From positions 146,628,511 through 146,692,510 of the forward strand of contig OV884059.1 of the NCBI GenBank assembly GCA_930367215.1: 64,000 bases of DNA, written 5' to 3'. Source of the stretch: Pollenia angustigena. Lineage: Eukaryota > Arthropoda > Insecta > Diptera > Polleniidae. Below, one piece after another: positions 11,953 through 22,544 of the stretch. The notes beneath the pieces were generated by a model. The model was given only the letters and a program-made list of their open reading frames with translations, did not search any database and was not told where the DNA came from. A program made the position numbers and the translations under genes. Numbering within the stretch: the stretch's first letter is position 1; the number at the start of each line of letters is the position of its first letter.

Positions 11953-12357
11953 ATGTTATTTTTGTTTGACTCTGAAAGTAGTGATGAAGAAAATAAAGAA
12001 ATGCTAAAGCTTCAGAGGAAAGTAATAAGACAAAGATCATCCATTTTCAAATTGCCGGACAACACGTGAGTAATAAAACAATTTGGTTTGTATTTGTGAA
12101 AATTCATACGAACAATTTGTAAATTTGTTTTTTATATAGATTCATTGAGTATTTTCGATTAAGCATTTATGTTTGTTTTGAAAAAAATTGAGCCGTCAAT
12201 GAGGAGTATAACTCGCTCATCATCAATCTCCAACACAATCAAATTGGGAACCATTGGAAATGGTCGAAATTTAAAAATTTATAATTTTAAAAAATGTTCT
12301 AGCCAAACCTTTTGCCAACCCTCGCTGTCTCTAACATACAGTCTACAACTGACATGA
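11953..12357 (+). pseudogene. PIF/Harbinger transposase N-terminal fragment
   Basis: The first exon, 11953-12065, starts at ATG and encodes an acidic then basic segment (DSESSDEENKEMLKLQRKV) ending in FKLPDNT, followed by a GTGAGT donor. After an intron with acceptor ...TATATAG, the reading resumes at 12140 with FIEYFRLS. The N-terminal pattern of acidic segment, basic segment and then an aromatic 'F..YFRLS' box is typical of Harbinger transposases. A frameshift near 12165 and the absence of the DDE domain make it a pseudogene. Assignment is by family pattern, moderate certainty. Confidence 0.5.
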
Positions 12358-12511
12358 AATGCTTAACATTAACACTAAAATGATGTTAGTGTTAAGTATA
12401 GACTCATCATGTTAGAAGTTTTCGCATGTTATAACACGGTTGTTAATGCAAATGTTTTAACAACGCTTTTATAGCATCATGTTATAACAGCAAATCATGT
12501 CAGTTGTAGAC
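12341..12511. mobile_element. Short MITE inside the Harbinger element
   Basis: Inverted ends GTCTACAACTGACATGA and TCATGTCAGTTGTAGAC, with a central hairpin built on TTAACACTAA. About 170 bp, no coding. Confidence 0.55.
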
Positions 12512-12520
12512 GGGGAATAA

Positions 12521-13157
12521 AGGAGCGTATAGACGACATGTTTTTGTCATCTGACATGTCAAATTTCCCACTGCAAAACACATACATGTCGTGTGTTACC
12601 TTTTTAACTTTGCTTCTGTTAAAGTCAGACGCAAAGTCATCTGACAAAATTTCAATTAGAGCGTGCTCTATTTTCTTCTGACAAACCATCTGACATCAGA
12701 AATCTATGCCGGGAAGAAACTGGCATCGGCGTCAACTATTGACGGAATCATTAGCCGGCTGAAGTTAATATTTTACAATACCAAGATATGTATGCTCATC
12801 TTACCATTGAATAGAATTTATGTAAATATATACATAAAAACCATTTCATTATAAAATTCTAAATTGGTATCTTTAAAATAAAAGAAAAAAATGTTAAGAT
12901 GGCTAAATTATTTTACGGCGCAAATAAATATTTTCGTGGCGACAGCAAGCTATTTTGAAACCGAGAACTACTGTGGTTTCTGCAATAACAATGCGAAAAA
13001 AAAAACAGAGACAATGTCAGAAGCAAATTACATGTACGTTTGTGACCAAGTATGATAAACCTTATGTAAAACAGCAATTTTGACAGACATGAACAATTAC
13101 ATGTGACTTGAAAATTTGACATGTCAGATGACAAATACATGTCGTGTACGGGCGCCT
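12521..13157. mobile_element. PIF/Harbinger-type MITE, copy 1 (637 bp)
   Basis: Ends AGGAGCGTATAGACGACATG and the inverse of AGGCGCCCGTACACGACATG, flanked by TAA on both sides (12518-12520 and 13158-13160). TAA duplications mark the PIF/Harbinger group. It inserted into the Myb-like gene. The second copy is at 17241-17867, in inverted orientation. Confidence 0.85.
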
Positions 13158-13160
13158 TAA

Positions 13161-13320
13161 TTGGTGGTCCCATTGAATTTAATTTTGTTGTTATTTCCTC
13201 CCATTCTTTTTTGAAATTGTTAGGAGTTGAGCTGCGTTGAAATCCTTTTGCCAAACTGGGCTTATTTTCAAGTTCAGCAATAAGGGTTTCAAATTGTTTT
13301 AAAATTGTTACTTTAATTTT
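13161..13320 (-). pseudogene. Myb/SANT-like Harbinger accessory protein fragment
   Basis: The minus strand reads ...FETLIAELENKPSLAKGFQR then SSTPNNFKKEWEEITTKLNS then MGPPIK, matching the N-terminal half of the Myb_DNA-bind_5 domain (K-x-W-x2-I-x2-LN-x2-GPP). In Harbinger elements such a protein helps the transposase bind DNA and reach the nucleus. Coding is cut at 13157 by a MITE, and nothing recognisable of the second half remains beyond it. Confidence 0.6.
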
Positions 13321-14130
13321 TTTTCCATTTAAATTTTAAATTTTTTTTTTTAAATATATTGTAAAAACTTTGTCACAATTTTACTAGACGACGGTAAAAA
13401 CTTTGTCGACAAAATCACAGCCAATTCGTGTCAACGTCGGCGTTAAATTGTCTTCATTAATACAAATTCTTTGTCAATAGTTATCGGTTATCGTAAATAT
13501 TGACGGCGGTAATGCCATGACTGCGGTGTCGACGTCATTTAAGTCGACATTGGCTTTAGCAATAAGGGGGATTTTTATTTGTACTTATACATTTAGCCAA
13601 AAACTCAGTTTTTTATGAAATTATTAGGGAATTGCCCTAAAATGAATGTCCTTTATTTTTTTTTTTTTTTCATTTATTAATAAAATATTTAACATGTTTT
13701 TATTAAATTTTTTTCTTAAGGAATTTTAGAAAATCGCTTTTGTGGGTGTAGTTTTATTTTTAAACGACCCAAACAAATTGTTTTCGTAAATAACACAATA
13801 TTTGCTATCGCGAAGTGCTAGGGCCAAAATTTGGTTATACCCCTAATGTACATATTTCTTTCATTTCTGTTTTTTTTTATTCATCCATTTTTTACGATTT
13901 TGAGATGTTGAATTTGAAACGCTCTTAACATGGTTCTAAACATTTTTGAAATAAGATGGACGAATTTCGATTTTTAATCATAATTGCCAAGTTTAAAACG
14001 TTTACTACCTAGCCCATAGTTTAATCTAGAATGTGTTTTCGGTTCTCCTGAAAAATTTAGTTTTCAGAAATATGCCCTTGAAAACCACAGAATTGAACAT
14101 CTTAAATTTTTTCGTATGACTGCAAAGACT

Positions 14131-14243
14131 TTCAGGCCTGTTATAGAAATCCATTCCGATCGAAAGTGGAAGTAATTTTGTATCTTGCTTCACATAAAAC
14201 GAAATCAAATTCGATTGGAATTGATTTCTGTGACAGGCCTGTT
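14131..14243. repeat. Short inverted-repeat MITE CAGGCCTGT
   Basis: Ends CAGGCCTGTTATAGAAATC and the inverse of CAGGCCTGTCACAGAAATC about 110 bp apart. No clear target duplication. Confidence 0.55.
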
Positions 14244-14685
14244 TAACTGTTATTTTAGATTTTGTTTCATTAAGGGCTAATAAATCAGTGTTAGTTGAAC
14301 TCTTTTTTGGTTTAAAATGTGTTTAAACCAACAAATCTATAAATCAGTAAACATATAAAAATATCCCTGATGAATGAAATTTTCAAATTGTACCTTATCC
14401 AGTAAAAATTTTTACTTTATTTACCCTTATTGTACTTAAGTAGACTTTTAACTTGTTTTTCCTTGTAGAGTTAACAGTGGAACAGGGTAAAAATACATTT
14501 AACCGATAAGATATCAAATCTAGAATAAGTTTACTTTCTATGACAATCAAATCAGCCCTATTACGGTTGTTGTTGTCGTAAACGACAAAGTCGTTTTTGC
14601 AGTAGAATAAAAAAAAACACAGGTTGTTCGTAACTTTACAAAAACCGACACAATTGTTTAAGACATCGACAACAGAAATAATGCT

Positions 14686-14776
14686 GGGGGCAAATCGCGA
14701 CATTCGATATCGATCGAAATTCCCATGTTATTTGTATTGCAATTTCGATCGATATCGAATGTCGCGATTTGCCCCC
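14686..14776. repeat. Perfect 36-bp inverted repeat (hairpin)
   Basis: The arms 14686-14721 and 14741-14776 are exact reverse complements, beginning GGGGGCAAATCGCGACATTC and containing ATCGATCG, with a 19-bp loop. It is more GC-rich than its surroundings. It could be a tiny foldback element or a fold-prone site; no gene is attached. Confidence 0.85.
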
Positions 14777-15578
14777 TGATTGTGTTAGAAAATTAATTAA
14801 TTCTAGATTTGATATCTCGCACAAGGGCGTTTCACCATACTTTAAAATATGAAAAAAAATTTAGAAAAGAATGAACTATGTATATATACATACTATATAC
14901 TATAGTAGTCAATTTTAAAAGTTTGAGTGTGTTAGTAAAAAACTGAGAGTGTATTGCAAATTGAAAAGAATTGAAAGGCAAAAGTTGATCGGTTGGTTTC
15001 CTAGTGAACGCATAAAATGAGGCGCAAACTACTACCACTACAGATTATATAATTTTGTCAACAATAATTTTTAAACTACATACATACATATATGTTAAGT
15101 TTGAACTGCATACATATAAATTTAAGTTTAGTTCAACTAAACCAGCGTTTAAACACTGCTCGATTATCGATTTATAAAAATGCAACTTTAGATCGTTGGA
15201 AATCAGAATCTAAATATTGCGCTTGATCAAAAAAGAGGTCATTATTTAAAATTTTTTATTTTTTTACTTATTGGAAAAAAATTCGACACGCAATATATAC
15301 TTCTACCCGCTGTAATATTTTCATCTATCCGCTGTAAATATTTCATATGTCTTTAATATATAATTAAATATTGTTTTGCTTGTACTGAAAATTTTTTAAT
15401 TTCTAGTTAATACCCTCTTGTTGATTAATTGCGATACATTAGTTTGACATGATTTTAACTAATATCCCAAGTAGGGGAAAATCCCTACATGTAGGTATTT
15501 TTGATACTTAAATAGAAGCGTAGGACAAATCGGACAGATTTTGCATAATCTCCAAAATGTTGGGATTTTCGTCATATC

Positions 15579-16644
15579 TAGGCTTGCCAACCGTACTTTA
15601 TAATAAAGTTTTGTACGTTATTTCGAGTAATTGTACTCTATACTTTATGAGAATAATAAAGTACGCGAAAATACTTTATTTCGCATGATTAGATTTATCT
15701 AGAATTTAAAATAGATTTAGGTTATATTAGTCAGGTTTTATTAGTCATAAAATTATAATACTTATTGTACAAGTTTTTTTTTAGAAAAACTTAAGAACAA
15801 CTAATTAATATTAGTCAGGGCCATTTGTTGTTTTTTATATTGGCAGGACGATTTATCGAAAAAAAATAATCTCACAGTACTATTTCACTTGTTTGTTTTG
15901 TTTGATTACAATAACTGAATGTTTTTAAAACACAAGTGCAAAACTCTTTCAAATTACTTCCTGCCATTCCTTAAGGGGGCTCCCATACAAAATGTTTAAT
16001 ACAGACTAGAAATGTATTGAAGAAAACGTACCATAAAAGCCAAGGAGTGGCCTTAACAATTTCTGGAGACATAATTGCCCCTTATCACCACTTCTTAAGG
16101 GGGCTCCCATATAAATATTTCGTTTTACGAAATTTGTAAATTAATTAAAATTTTTCGATTTTTTTGTATAAAATCAAAAGTTGTTAACAGATTTTAATAA
16201 TTTATAGCTTGTTTTGTTTGAAGCTTTTTTTTTTATATGTGTGGAATTTTTTATACATTTTTAACAAACAAAAATTTCGAAATGTTGCAAAAAATTATTT
16301 TTGTTTTTAAAACGACTGCGCAAGTTAGAAAAATTTAACGTTTTAAGGAAATTTTTTTTTTCTTTAGTTATTTCAATAAACTGAACCGTTTTTGAACCGG
16401 TATTGGATACAGCGTACCCGAATTGGGTTAAAGCGCCAGTTGCCCGGCTTGTCTCAAGAAAAAAGTGTAAAATTCTAGCACAGTGTAATTGTTTGATAAA
16501 ACTTGCGAAAAGCAGTAAAAAACGTTTTTAAATAAACCAATAAAAAGAAATTAATTGTACTTTATATTTATACTGTGTACTTTTTTTTCTTAACCTTTAA
16601 TAACCAATGTACTTTAATTGCAACAAAAAAAGTTGGGAACCCTA
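15579..16644. mobile_element. Non-autonomous hAT element (1066 bp)
   Basis: Ends TAGGCTTGCCAAC and the inverse of TAGGGTTCCCAAC, flanked by a perfect 8-bp duplication GTCATATC (15571-15578, 16645-16652). The interior has GTACTTTA motifs near both ends and two copies of TTAAGGGGGCTCCCATA (about 15972 and 16095). No transposase coding is seen. Confidence 0.88.
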
Positions 16645-16835
16645 GTCATATCGTATTATATATAAAATAAATGCTGAAAAATCGTTTCTTAATGAAATTT
16701 TATTGTCCAAAACGGTTGAAAGAAAATTGTTCCCCTAAAATAGCTTTAACATTTAATTCCAGAGCTGTTTGTGCTTTAAACAGTTGGCGACACAAATATG
16801 TATGTATATGTTTTTCTAAGTTCCCAGTGGTACAG

Positions 16836-16995
16836 CGTGCTAGCTCTGTACGTGTATATTCGCTAGCCCTTTAAGAACTACCGCTAGTCCCCCCACAATC
16901 TACCCCACATGCTTTTGAGTGGCGAATTTAACATGTTGATGTCATTGGAGGTGACAATTGACCCCTCCCTGCATTACCTTTACCTAGCTATGGGG
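16836..16995 (+). repeat. Dispersed repeat, copy 1 (AGCTCTGTACGTGTATATTC)
   Basis: AGCTCTGTACGTGTATATTC followed by GCTAGTCCC, ACAATCTACC, CACATGCTTT and GTGGCGAATTTAACA recurs in the same order at 19582-19740. CCCAGTGGTA stands just before copy 1; its complement TACCACTGGG stands just before copy 2, so the flanking motif is inverted. The stretch 16653-17147 has no gene. Confidence 0.6.
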
Positions 16996-17240
16996 TTAGC
17001 GCAGTAAAACTACACAGTTCACTGCTCCTAAAGTGCTGCAGCGGCGCTAACATCTAAGAGGTAGCACAAGAACTGTACCTAAATCGCATAGTCGGTACCT
17101 CTTATTCGGCAGTCATTTCTCTAAGACCCGAAAGCATGTCTCTTCACCAGTGTTGCAAATGGTACATTTTGTTAAAAAAAAAATAATAATTTATGAAAAT
17201 AAATGGAACGAAAATATTTTATTGGAATTCATTTATCTAA

Positions 17241-17867
17241 AGGCGCCCGTACACGACATGTATTTGTCATCTGACATGTCAAATTTTCAAGTCACATGTA
17301 ATTGTTCATGTCTGTCAAAATTGCTGTTTTACATAAGGTTTATAATATTCGGTCACAAACGTACATGTAATTTGCTTCTGACATTGTCTCTGTTTTTTTT
17401 CGCATTGTTATTGCAGAAACCAAAGTAGTTCTCGGTTTCAAAATAGCTTGCTGCCGCCACGAAAATATTTATTTGCGCCGTAAAATAATTAAGCCATCTT
17501 AACATTTTTTTCTTTTATGTTAAAGATAATAATTAAGAATTTTAAAATGAAACGGTTTTTATGTATGTATATACATATTTACATAAATTATATTCAATGG
17601 TGAGATGAGCATACATATCTTGGTATTGTAAAATATTAACTTCAGCCGGCTAATGATTCCGTCAATAGTTGACGCCGCTGCATAGATTCTGATGTCAGAT
17701 GGTTTGTCAGAAGAACATAGAGCACGCTCTAATTTAAATTTTGTCAGATGACTTTGCGTCTGACTTTTAGAGAAGCAAAGTTAAAAAGGTAACACACGAC
17801 ACGTATGTGTTTTGCAGTGGGAAATTTGACATGTCAGATGGCAAAAACATGTCGTCTATACGCTCCT
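17241..17867. mobile_element. PIF/Harbinger-type MITE, copy 2 (627 bp)
   Basis: Starts AGGCGCCCGTACACGACATG and ends with the inverse of AGGAGCGTATAGACGACATG, flanked by TAA (17238-17240, 17868-17870). It aligns over most of its length with 12521-13157 in reverse orientation. It sits inside the hAT element 17148-19049 and is therefore younger. Confidence 0.87.
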
Positions 17868-18345
17868 TAAGTATTTTATTTAAGGCACACATGTAAATAA
17901 TATTTCTATTATACATAAGCGTCAAGCGCCCCATCCATTTACAATATTATTGTATATGTTATTCGCCATATTATTTCTATATGGCCCCATATTATTCAAT
18001 AAGTGGCACAATGGTTTCAATTAAAATATGGCGCAACTCTTATCTAAAAAAAACACAACATTTACAGCAAAACAACATAGTACAGTGTTGCAAGCACATT
18101 CACAATATATAGCTTTTCTGAAAAAAAATATATTTGAAATACATAGTTCATATATTTATGAATAAGAAAATAAATTAAAAATTTTATTTTTGTCAATATA
18201 AATTAATGCTGGTTTTTATGTTTATATTTCAACTTTTGCAAAGTTTCAGACTTTTACAAACTTAGAACTTAGTTCTAAAAAAAGTTTAAAACAATAATGT
18301 TTAAAAAAAAAAGATTTTAATTCAGTGTTTTAAGATAAAGCAAAT

Positions 18346-18850
18346 TTACTTTAAGAAATAATAAGAAATTTTATAACTACAATAGCAACTACCAGTTGAT
18401 TTTAATAGATCTTTAGTTTTTATCAAACTTGAAACAGTTTCTATATGCATACGATTTCTTCCTTTACTTTTTACATCATTTTGCATTTGAAAATGTGCGT
18501 TCAATTGATGCTCAGAAATGTGGTATCGAAAAAATACCAAAAGCATTATATGAAAGGTCAGCAAACATTAGTTTCGTTCTAAATATTCGCTTTATTTTTT
18601 TCAAGAAATTTAAATATATTCAGTTCTGAAATGCTTTATTTCTGAAAAATCCGCTAGAACACGTAATTGAGAAGTGATATTTTCATAGTTTTCTTTATCG
18701 TTTGTAAATAACATTAATAACAACAGTATTATGCTATTGGTTTTTCCGGAAACAATATTTTCTGGGTTGAAGCTGATTATCACTTTTAAGGTTTTATGTT
18801 CAAAACCAAATTTTGTTGAAAGAACAAATATCCTATTCAATATTTACGTC
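18346..18850 (-). pseudogene. hAT transposase C-terminal remnant
   Basis: The minus strand at about 18380-18500 reads NDVKSKGRNRMHIETVSSLI followed by KTKDLLK, which matches the C-terminal hAT dimerisation region ('...IKTxxRNRLxxExLxxLLxxK'). Upstream in another frame (18610-18840) is a possible further piece ending ENITSQLRVLADFSEIKHF. Frames are broken and the catalytic centre is not seen. The position inside an element with hAT ends supports the call. Confidence 0.5.
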
Positions 18851-19209
18851 GCTTATTATTTTTAAAATACAACAACATACATTTTGCAACAAACACATGA
18901 TAACCTAAGCCTGCTATCGAAATGATCACATCACCTTAAAAAAGCTCAAAGGATAAAAAAAGTACTAAAAACAACGCGGGGGTACTGCGGTATTTTTAAT
19001 ATGAAAAAGTACTGAAAAAAGTACCAAAGTACTGAATTTTTCAACACTGCTCTTCACTATTTGTGTATAAATAAAAAATTTTTTGTTTACAAACGTACAT
19101 TATTTTTATTTTAATTAAGTTATTCATTTGACAAAATATTTGAAAACATAAACTTATAATTCATATTTGCTGCATATGTACTTTTGTAGAGAACTATTAT
19201 TAAAGTTCC

Positions 19210-19354
19210 CTACAAGAAATGAATGAGCGAATCATGATATTTTTCACGTTAGCGTTAAGAAAATTATAGAAAACTAGATTTTCTGTCATTTCTTCCATAA
19301 TTTTCTTAACGCTAACGTGAAAAATATCATGATTCGCTCATTAATTTCTTATAG
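19210..19354. repeat. 58-bp inverted repeat, near perfect
   Basis: Arms 19210-19267 and 19297-19354 are reverse complements with two mismatches; both contain GCGAATCATGATATTTTTCA and CGTTAGCGTTAAGAAAATTA. The loop is 29 bp. Probably a small foldback MITE. Confidence 0.8.
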
Positions 19355-19581
19355 AGTTGTAAAGCTTCGCACTCTCAAATCTAAAATAAGAGTATTTAAA
19401 AATATTAAAAAAACACAAAGAACAAACAAGCTGTGATCATTAAGTTTTTGTTGTTTTAATAACGGGATCTATTCAGCTAAACCATTGCTGCCCTAAGTGA
19501 CGGTTACAGAATTGAATGAATAAAAAATATCAACCATTTCACTAGTAACTATAGTCGATGGTTCTTTGCTATACCACTGGG

Positions 19582-19740
19582 ACTAGCTCTGTACGTGTAT
19601 ATTCGCTAGCTCATTTAAAACTACAGCTAGTCCCACACAATCTACCTCACATGCTTTAAAGTGGCGAATTTAACACGAGCATGTCCTACGAGGTTGCGAT
19701 TGACCCCTCTCTGCAGAACCTTTACCTACCATAAGGGTTA
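19582..19740 (+). repeat. Dispersed repeat, copy 2 (AGCTCTGTACGTGTATATTC)
   Basis: Second copy of the unit at 16836-16995, about 80% alike by eye. It is preceded by TACCACTGGG, and the same TACCACTGGG recurs near 20041. The surrounding 19355-20308 has no gene; two stretches begin TAACGGGATCTATT (19460 and 19797). Confidence 0.55.
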
Positions 19741-20308
19741 GCTACTTATATCCTCAAAGTGTGATAGCAAAAAGCAAGCGATGTTGTGGTTTTAGTAACG
19801 GGATCTATTTCGGATACACATTTTTTGTGTTGTCGTTGAAAAAAAATTGATTTCTGCATTACTTGGAGCTATAGAATTAGCTAGCGAAACGTGGGTACAT
19901 ATTTTAACATGTTAACATAAGATATTGGTGTCTAGAGAAAGATGTAAGTATAATTTGAATGGCACATCAGTAGTCCCTAGTACAAATTGAACAAAAGTGC
20001 TAACTATTTCGCCTGTCATTAGTGGCGATTGCTTCTTTTTATACCACTGGGTTATTATTCAATAGGTGTGATCCAGTCCTTCTTGGGTAAAGTTCGGTAA
20101 GTGAGAGTAAACAAAATTTCTCTCACACAAGACTACGGGAACAATAAAAACCAAATTTCTAAATAAAATCTAAAATAATACATAAATGACACATTAAAGT
20201 GCATAAAATTTAAATTCAAGCACTTAGTTTCATTTTTCAACATTTTCTATTGTTTATTTTATAAATATTTCTTATATAAATTATTTTGGTTAACTTGCTT
20301 GCAGTTTT

Positions 20309-21560
20309 TATACCCTCCAACACAATTAGTTGTGAAGAGGGTATATTCAGTTTGTCATTCCGTGTGAAACTTTTTTACTATTCATCTCAGACCCTATAAA
20401 GTATATATATTCTGGGTCCTTGAGTAATTTTAAGTCGATTTAGCCATGTCCGTCTGTCTGTCCGTCTGTCCGTCTGTTGAAAACACGCTCATTTTCGAAA
20501 AGCTCAAAAGAAATCAACAAACTTGGTGTCAAATTGCTTGTAGTTATCCTAAGCAGTTTGGGATTGAAATTCAGCAAAATCGGTTCAATAGGATCTGAGC
20601 TATGAATCTAAATGTGGAACCACCACCTAAAAAAAATTGATAATTTTGTTACAAAAACTAACATAAATGGAAAAATGCACAGAATGATATAAGATTTCGC
20701 AACAATTCGTTTTATTCAACTGGAAATCACGCTGTGAAATTTCGTGAAGATCCGTCAATAATTTACCCTAGGCCCCATATAAGCCCTACTCCCGGAAAAC
20801 AGTATATTAAGCCTAATACCCTAACTAACAATGCTATCATTACAAATTTTGGCAAGTCACAGTTACATAGGACTAGAAATTAAACTGTTAAGTTTCGTGA
20901 AGATCGGTCCATAATTTACCATAGGCCCCATATAAAACCTACTTCCGGAAAACAACTTAGTACGCCTAAAAACGTAAAAAATAATGCTATCATAACAAAA
21001 TTTGGTACATCAAAGTTTTATAGAACTAAAAATAAATCTTTGAAATTTCGTGAAGATCGGTTCATAATTTACCATAGGCCCCATATAAACTTTACTCCCG
21101 GAAAACAACTTAGTACGCCTAAAAACGTAAAAAATAATGCTATCATAACAAAATTTGGTACATCAAAGTTTTATAGGACAAGAAATAAAACTGTGTAATT
21201 TCGTTAAGATCGGTCCATAATTTACCCTGGGCCCCATATAAACCCTACTCCCGGAAAACAGTTTAGTACGCCTAAATCCGTTAAAAATAATGCTATCATA
21301 ACAAAATTTGGTACATCAAAGTTTTATAGAACTGGGAAAAAGACTGTGAAATTTCGTGAAGATCGGTCCATAATTTACCCTAGGCCCCATATAAACCCAA
21401 CTACCGGAAAACAGTTTAGTCGCCTAAATCCATAATTAATAACAAATCGTCACAGTTTAAGATAATAATAACATCATACAGATATTACTCCTTAAACATT
21501 CGAACTGTCGGTGGAGGGTATCAAAGATTCGGCACAGCCGAATATAGCACACTAACTTGT
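20309..21560 (+). mobile_element. Mini-me-like element, copy with 5 internal units
   Basis: Starts TATACCCTCCAACACAATTA, followed by TTTGTCATTCCGTGTGAAAC, CCCTATAAAGTATATATATT, GTCGATTTAGCCATGTCC and a GTCT/GTCC tract near 20450. Five imperfect units of about 152 bp follow, each with AATTTCGTGAAGATCGGTCC, GGCCCCATATAAA and CCGGAAAACA. It ends GGTGGAGGGTATCAAAG and ATTCGGCACAGCCGAATATA. Copies in reverse orientation are at 46987-48170 and, partly, 62100-62460. Confidence 0.75.
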
Positions 21561-22544
21561 TTTATTTATTTTTGACACAGCTGATTTTTTTTAACAATCG
21601 GGCTACTTCGTACTTTACCAAACTTTGATTACGGGAATAGATTTCGGTAAGATTGGAATCACAGAGTATACAGAGGCGTCACGAGACAGAAAATATTGTG
21701 TTTTTTTCTGTCTTTTTTTTCGAAAGCTGCCCTTTTTGCGTTTTTTGTTTTGATTATGCAATTTGTGTAGATAGTAGCGGTCTGTTTTTACGCATTGTCA
21801 CTTCACTAACAAAAAACGTTTTCTTTCTCTTTCTTCGAAAGCTGCCCTCGCAAATGATTTAGGCATTTTTCATCTCTGTATACTTTGTGATTGGAATCCT
21901 CCGAGCTCCCAACGTTGAATATGGGATCACACCTAATGTTGAAAGGCTTAATTGAATTTAATTAAAAGTACATTCATAATAGTATGTATGTTTTTTTTTT
22001 TTAATTTTGTACTTATTTTATGTCAAAGCTTTAAAATATGTAGATATTGGAATAATATTTATGTTTTATAACTTATGTTTTTTCTTCTATTTTAATGATA
22101 ATAATGCGTGGGGATTTTTGTAGGGTAAATTTTTTCAACGTGTAGGAAAAAATCGGATTTTTTTTTAGCATGTGTAGGTATTTTTTCGAAAAATCCACTG
22201 GCAACACTGGTTATGAGCCCAAATTACTTCTGTTTATACTTATTATGGCTTGTGCGACTCGAGAAACAATATACTTAAATTCAATAAAAAATGAAGACGA
22301 TGCCAAGAATTTTAGAACAAAATCAAACGTGAGCGACTTCAGTCAAATTTAAATGCATATAAACGCGGCATCCAAATAATACAAACCTATGTATTCTCCT
22401 TTTTAACATTACGTAAATAAAAAAATATTCGAAAATTCCCAAAAATAAAAGAAGTTTTCATATGTTCCTGGGAAATAAAAAAGTGTGAGGAACGGAAACC
22501 CTATGTAGGAACGTACAAATATTTTTAAAATCGTAACTACTTAC
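21561..22544. other. Gene-free AT-rich stretch
   Basis: Two copies of CGAAAGCTGCCCT (about 21721 and 21836) and CATTGTCACTTCACTAAC stand out, otherwise nothing. If the minus-strand gene at 22545-23496 has a third exon it should lie here or further left, but I could not identify one. Confidence 0.4.

Larger units (their letters stand above)
11741..13570 (+). mobile_element. PIF/Harbinger transposon, decayed, with two genes
   Basis: Ends CCCCTCTATTACTAAA and the inverse of CCCCCTTATTGCTAAAG, with GTCGACG-rich subterminal DNA as in 8377-9928. The left half holds the start of a Harbinger-type transposase on +, the right half a Myb/SANT-like DNA-binding protein on -, which is the usual two-gene Harbinger layout. 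Two MITEs (12341-12511 and 12521-13157) have broken it. It cannot be autonomous now. Confidence 0.65.
13571..15578. other. Gene-free stretch with small inverted repeats
   Basis: No supported gene. It contains a 113-bp inverted-repeat MITE (14131-14243, ends CAGGCCTGTTATAGAAATC), a perfect 36-bp hairpin (14686-14776) and otherwise AT-rich sequence. The short minus-strand open frames here have no domain or splice support. Confidence 0.5.
17148..19049. mobile_element. hAT transposon, decayed (1902 bp)
   Basis: Ends CAGTGTTGCAAATGG and the inverse of CAGTGTTGAAAAATTC, flanked by a perfect 8-bp duplication CTCTTCAC (17140-17147, 19050-19057). It carries a remnant of transposase on - and an inserted Harbinger-type MITE (17241-17867). 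Confidence 0.88.

Noticed and set aside
13019..13135. Coding sequence shared by frames at 12913-13254 (-) and 17150-17428 (+)
   Set aside because: The identical peptide arises because both are copies of the same MITE in opposite orientation, not because of a conserved protein.
22170..22352. Upstream Ubr3 exon on +
   Set aside because: The 60-residue frame has no resemblance to UBR3 and no proper acceptor/donor pair in phase.
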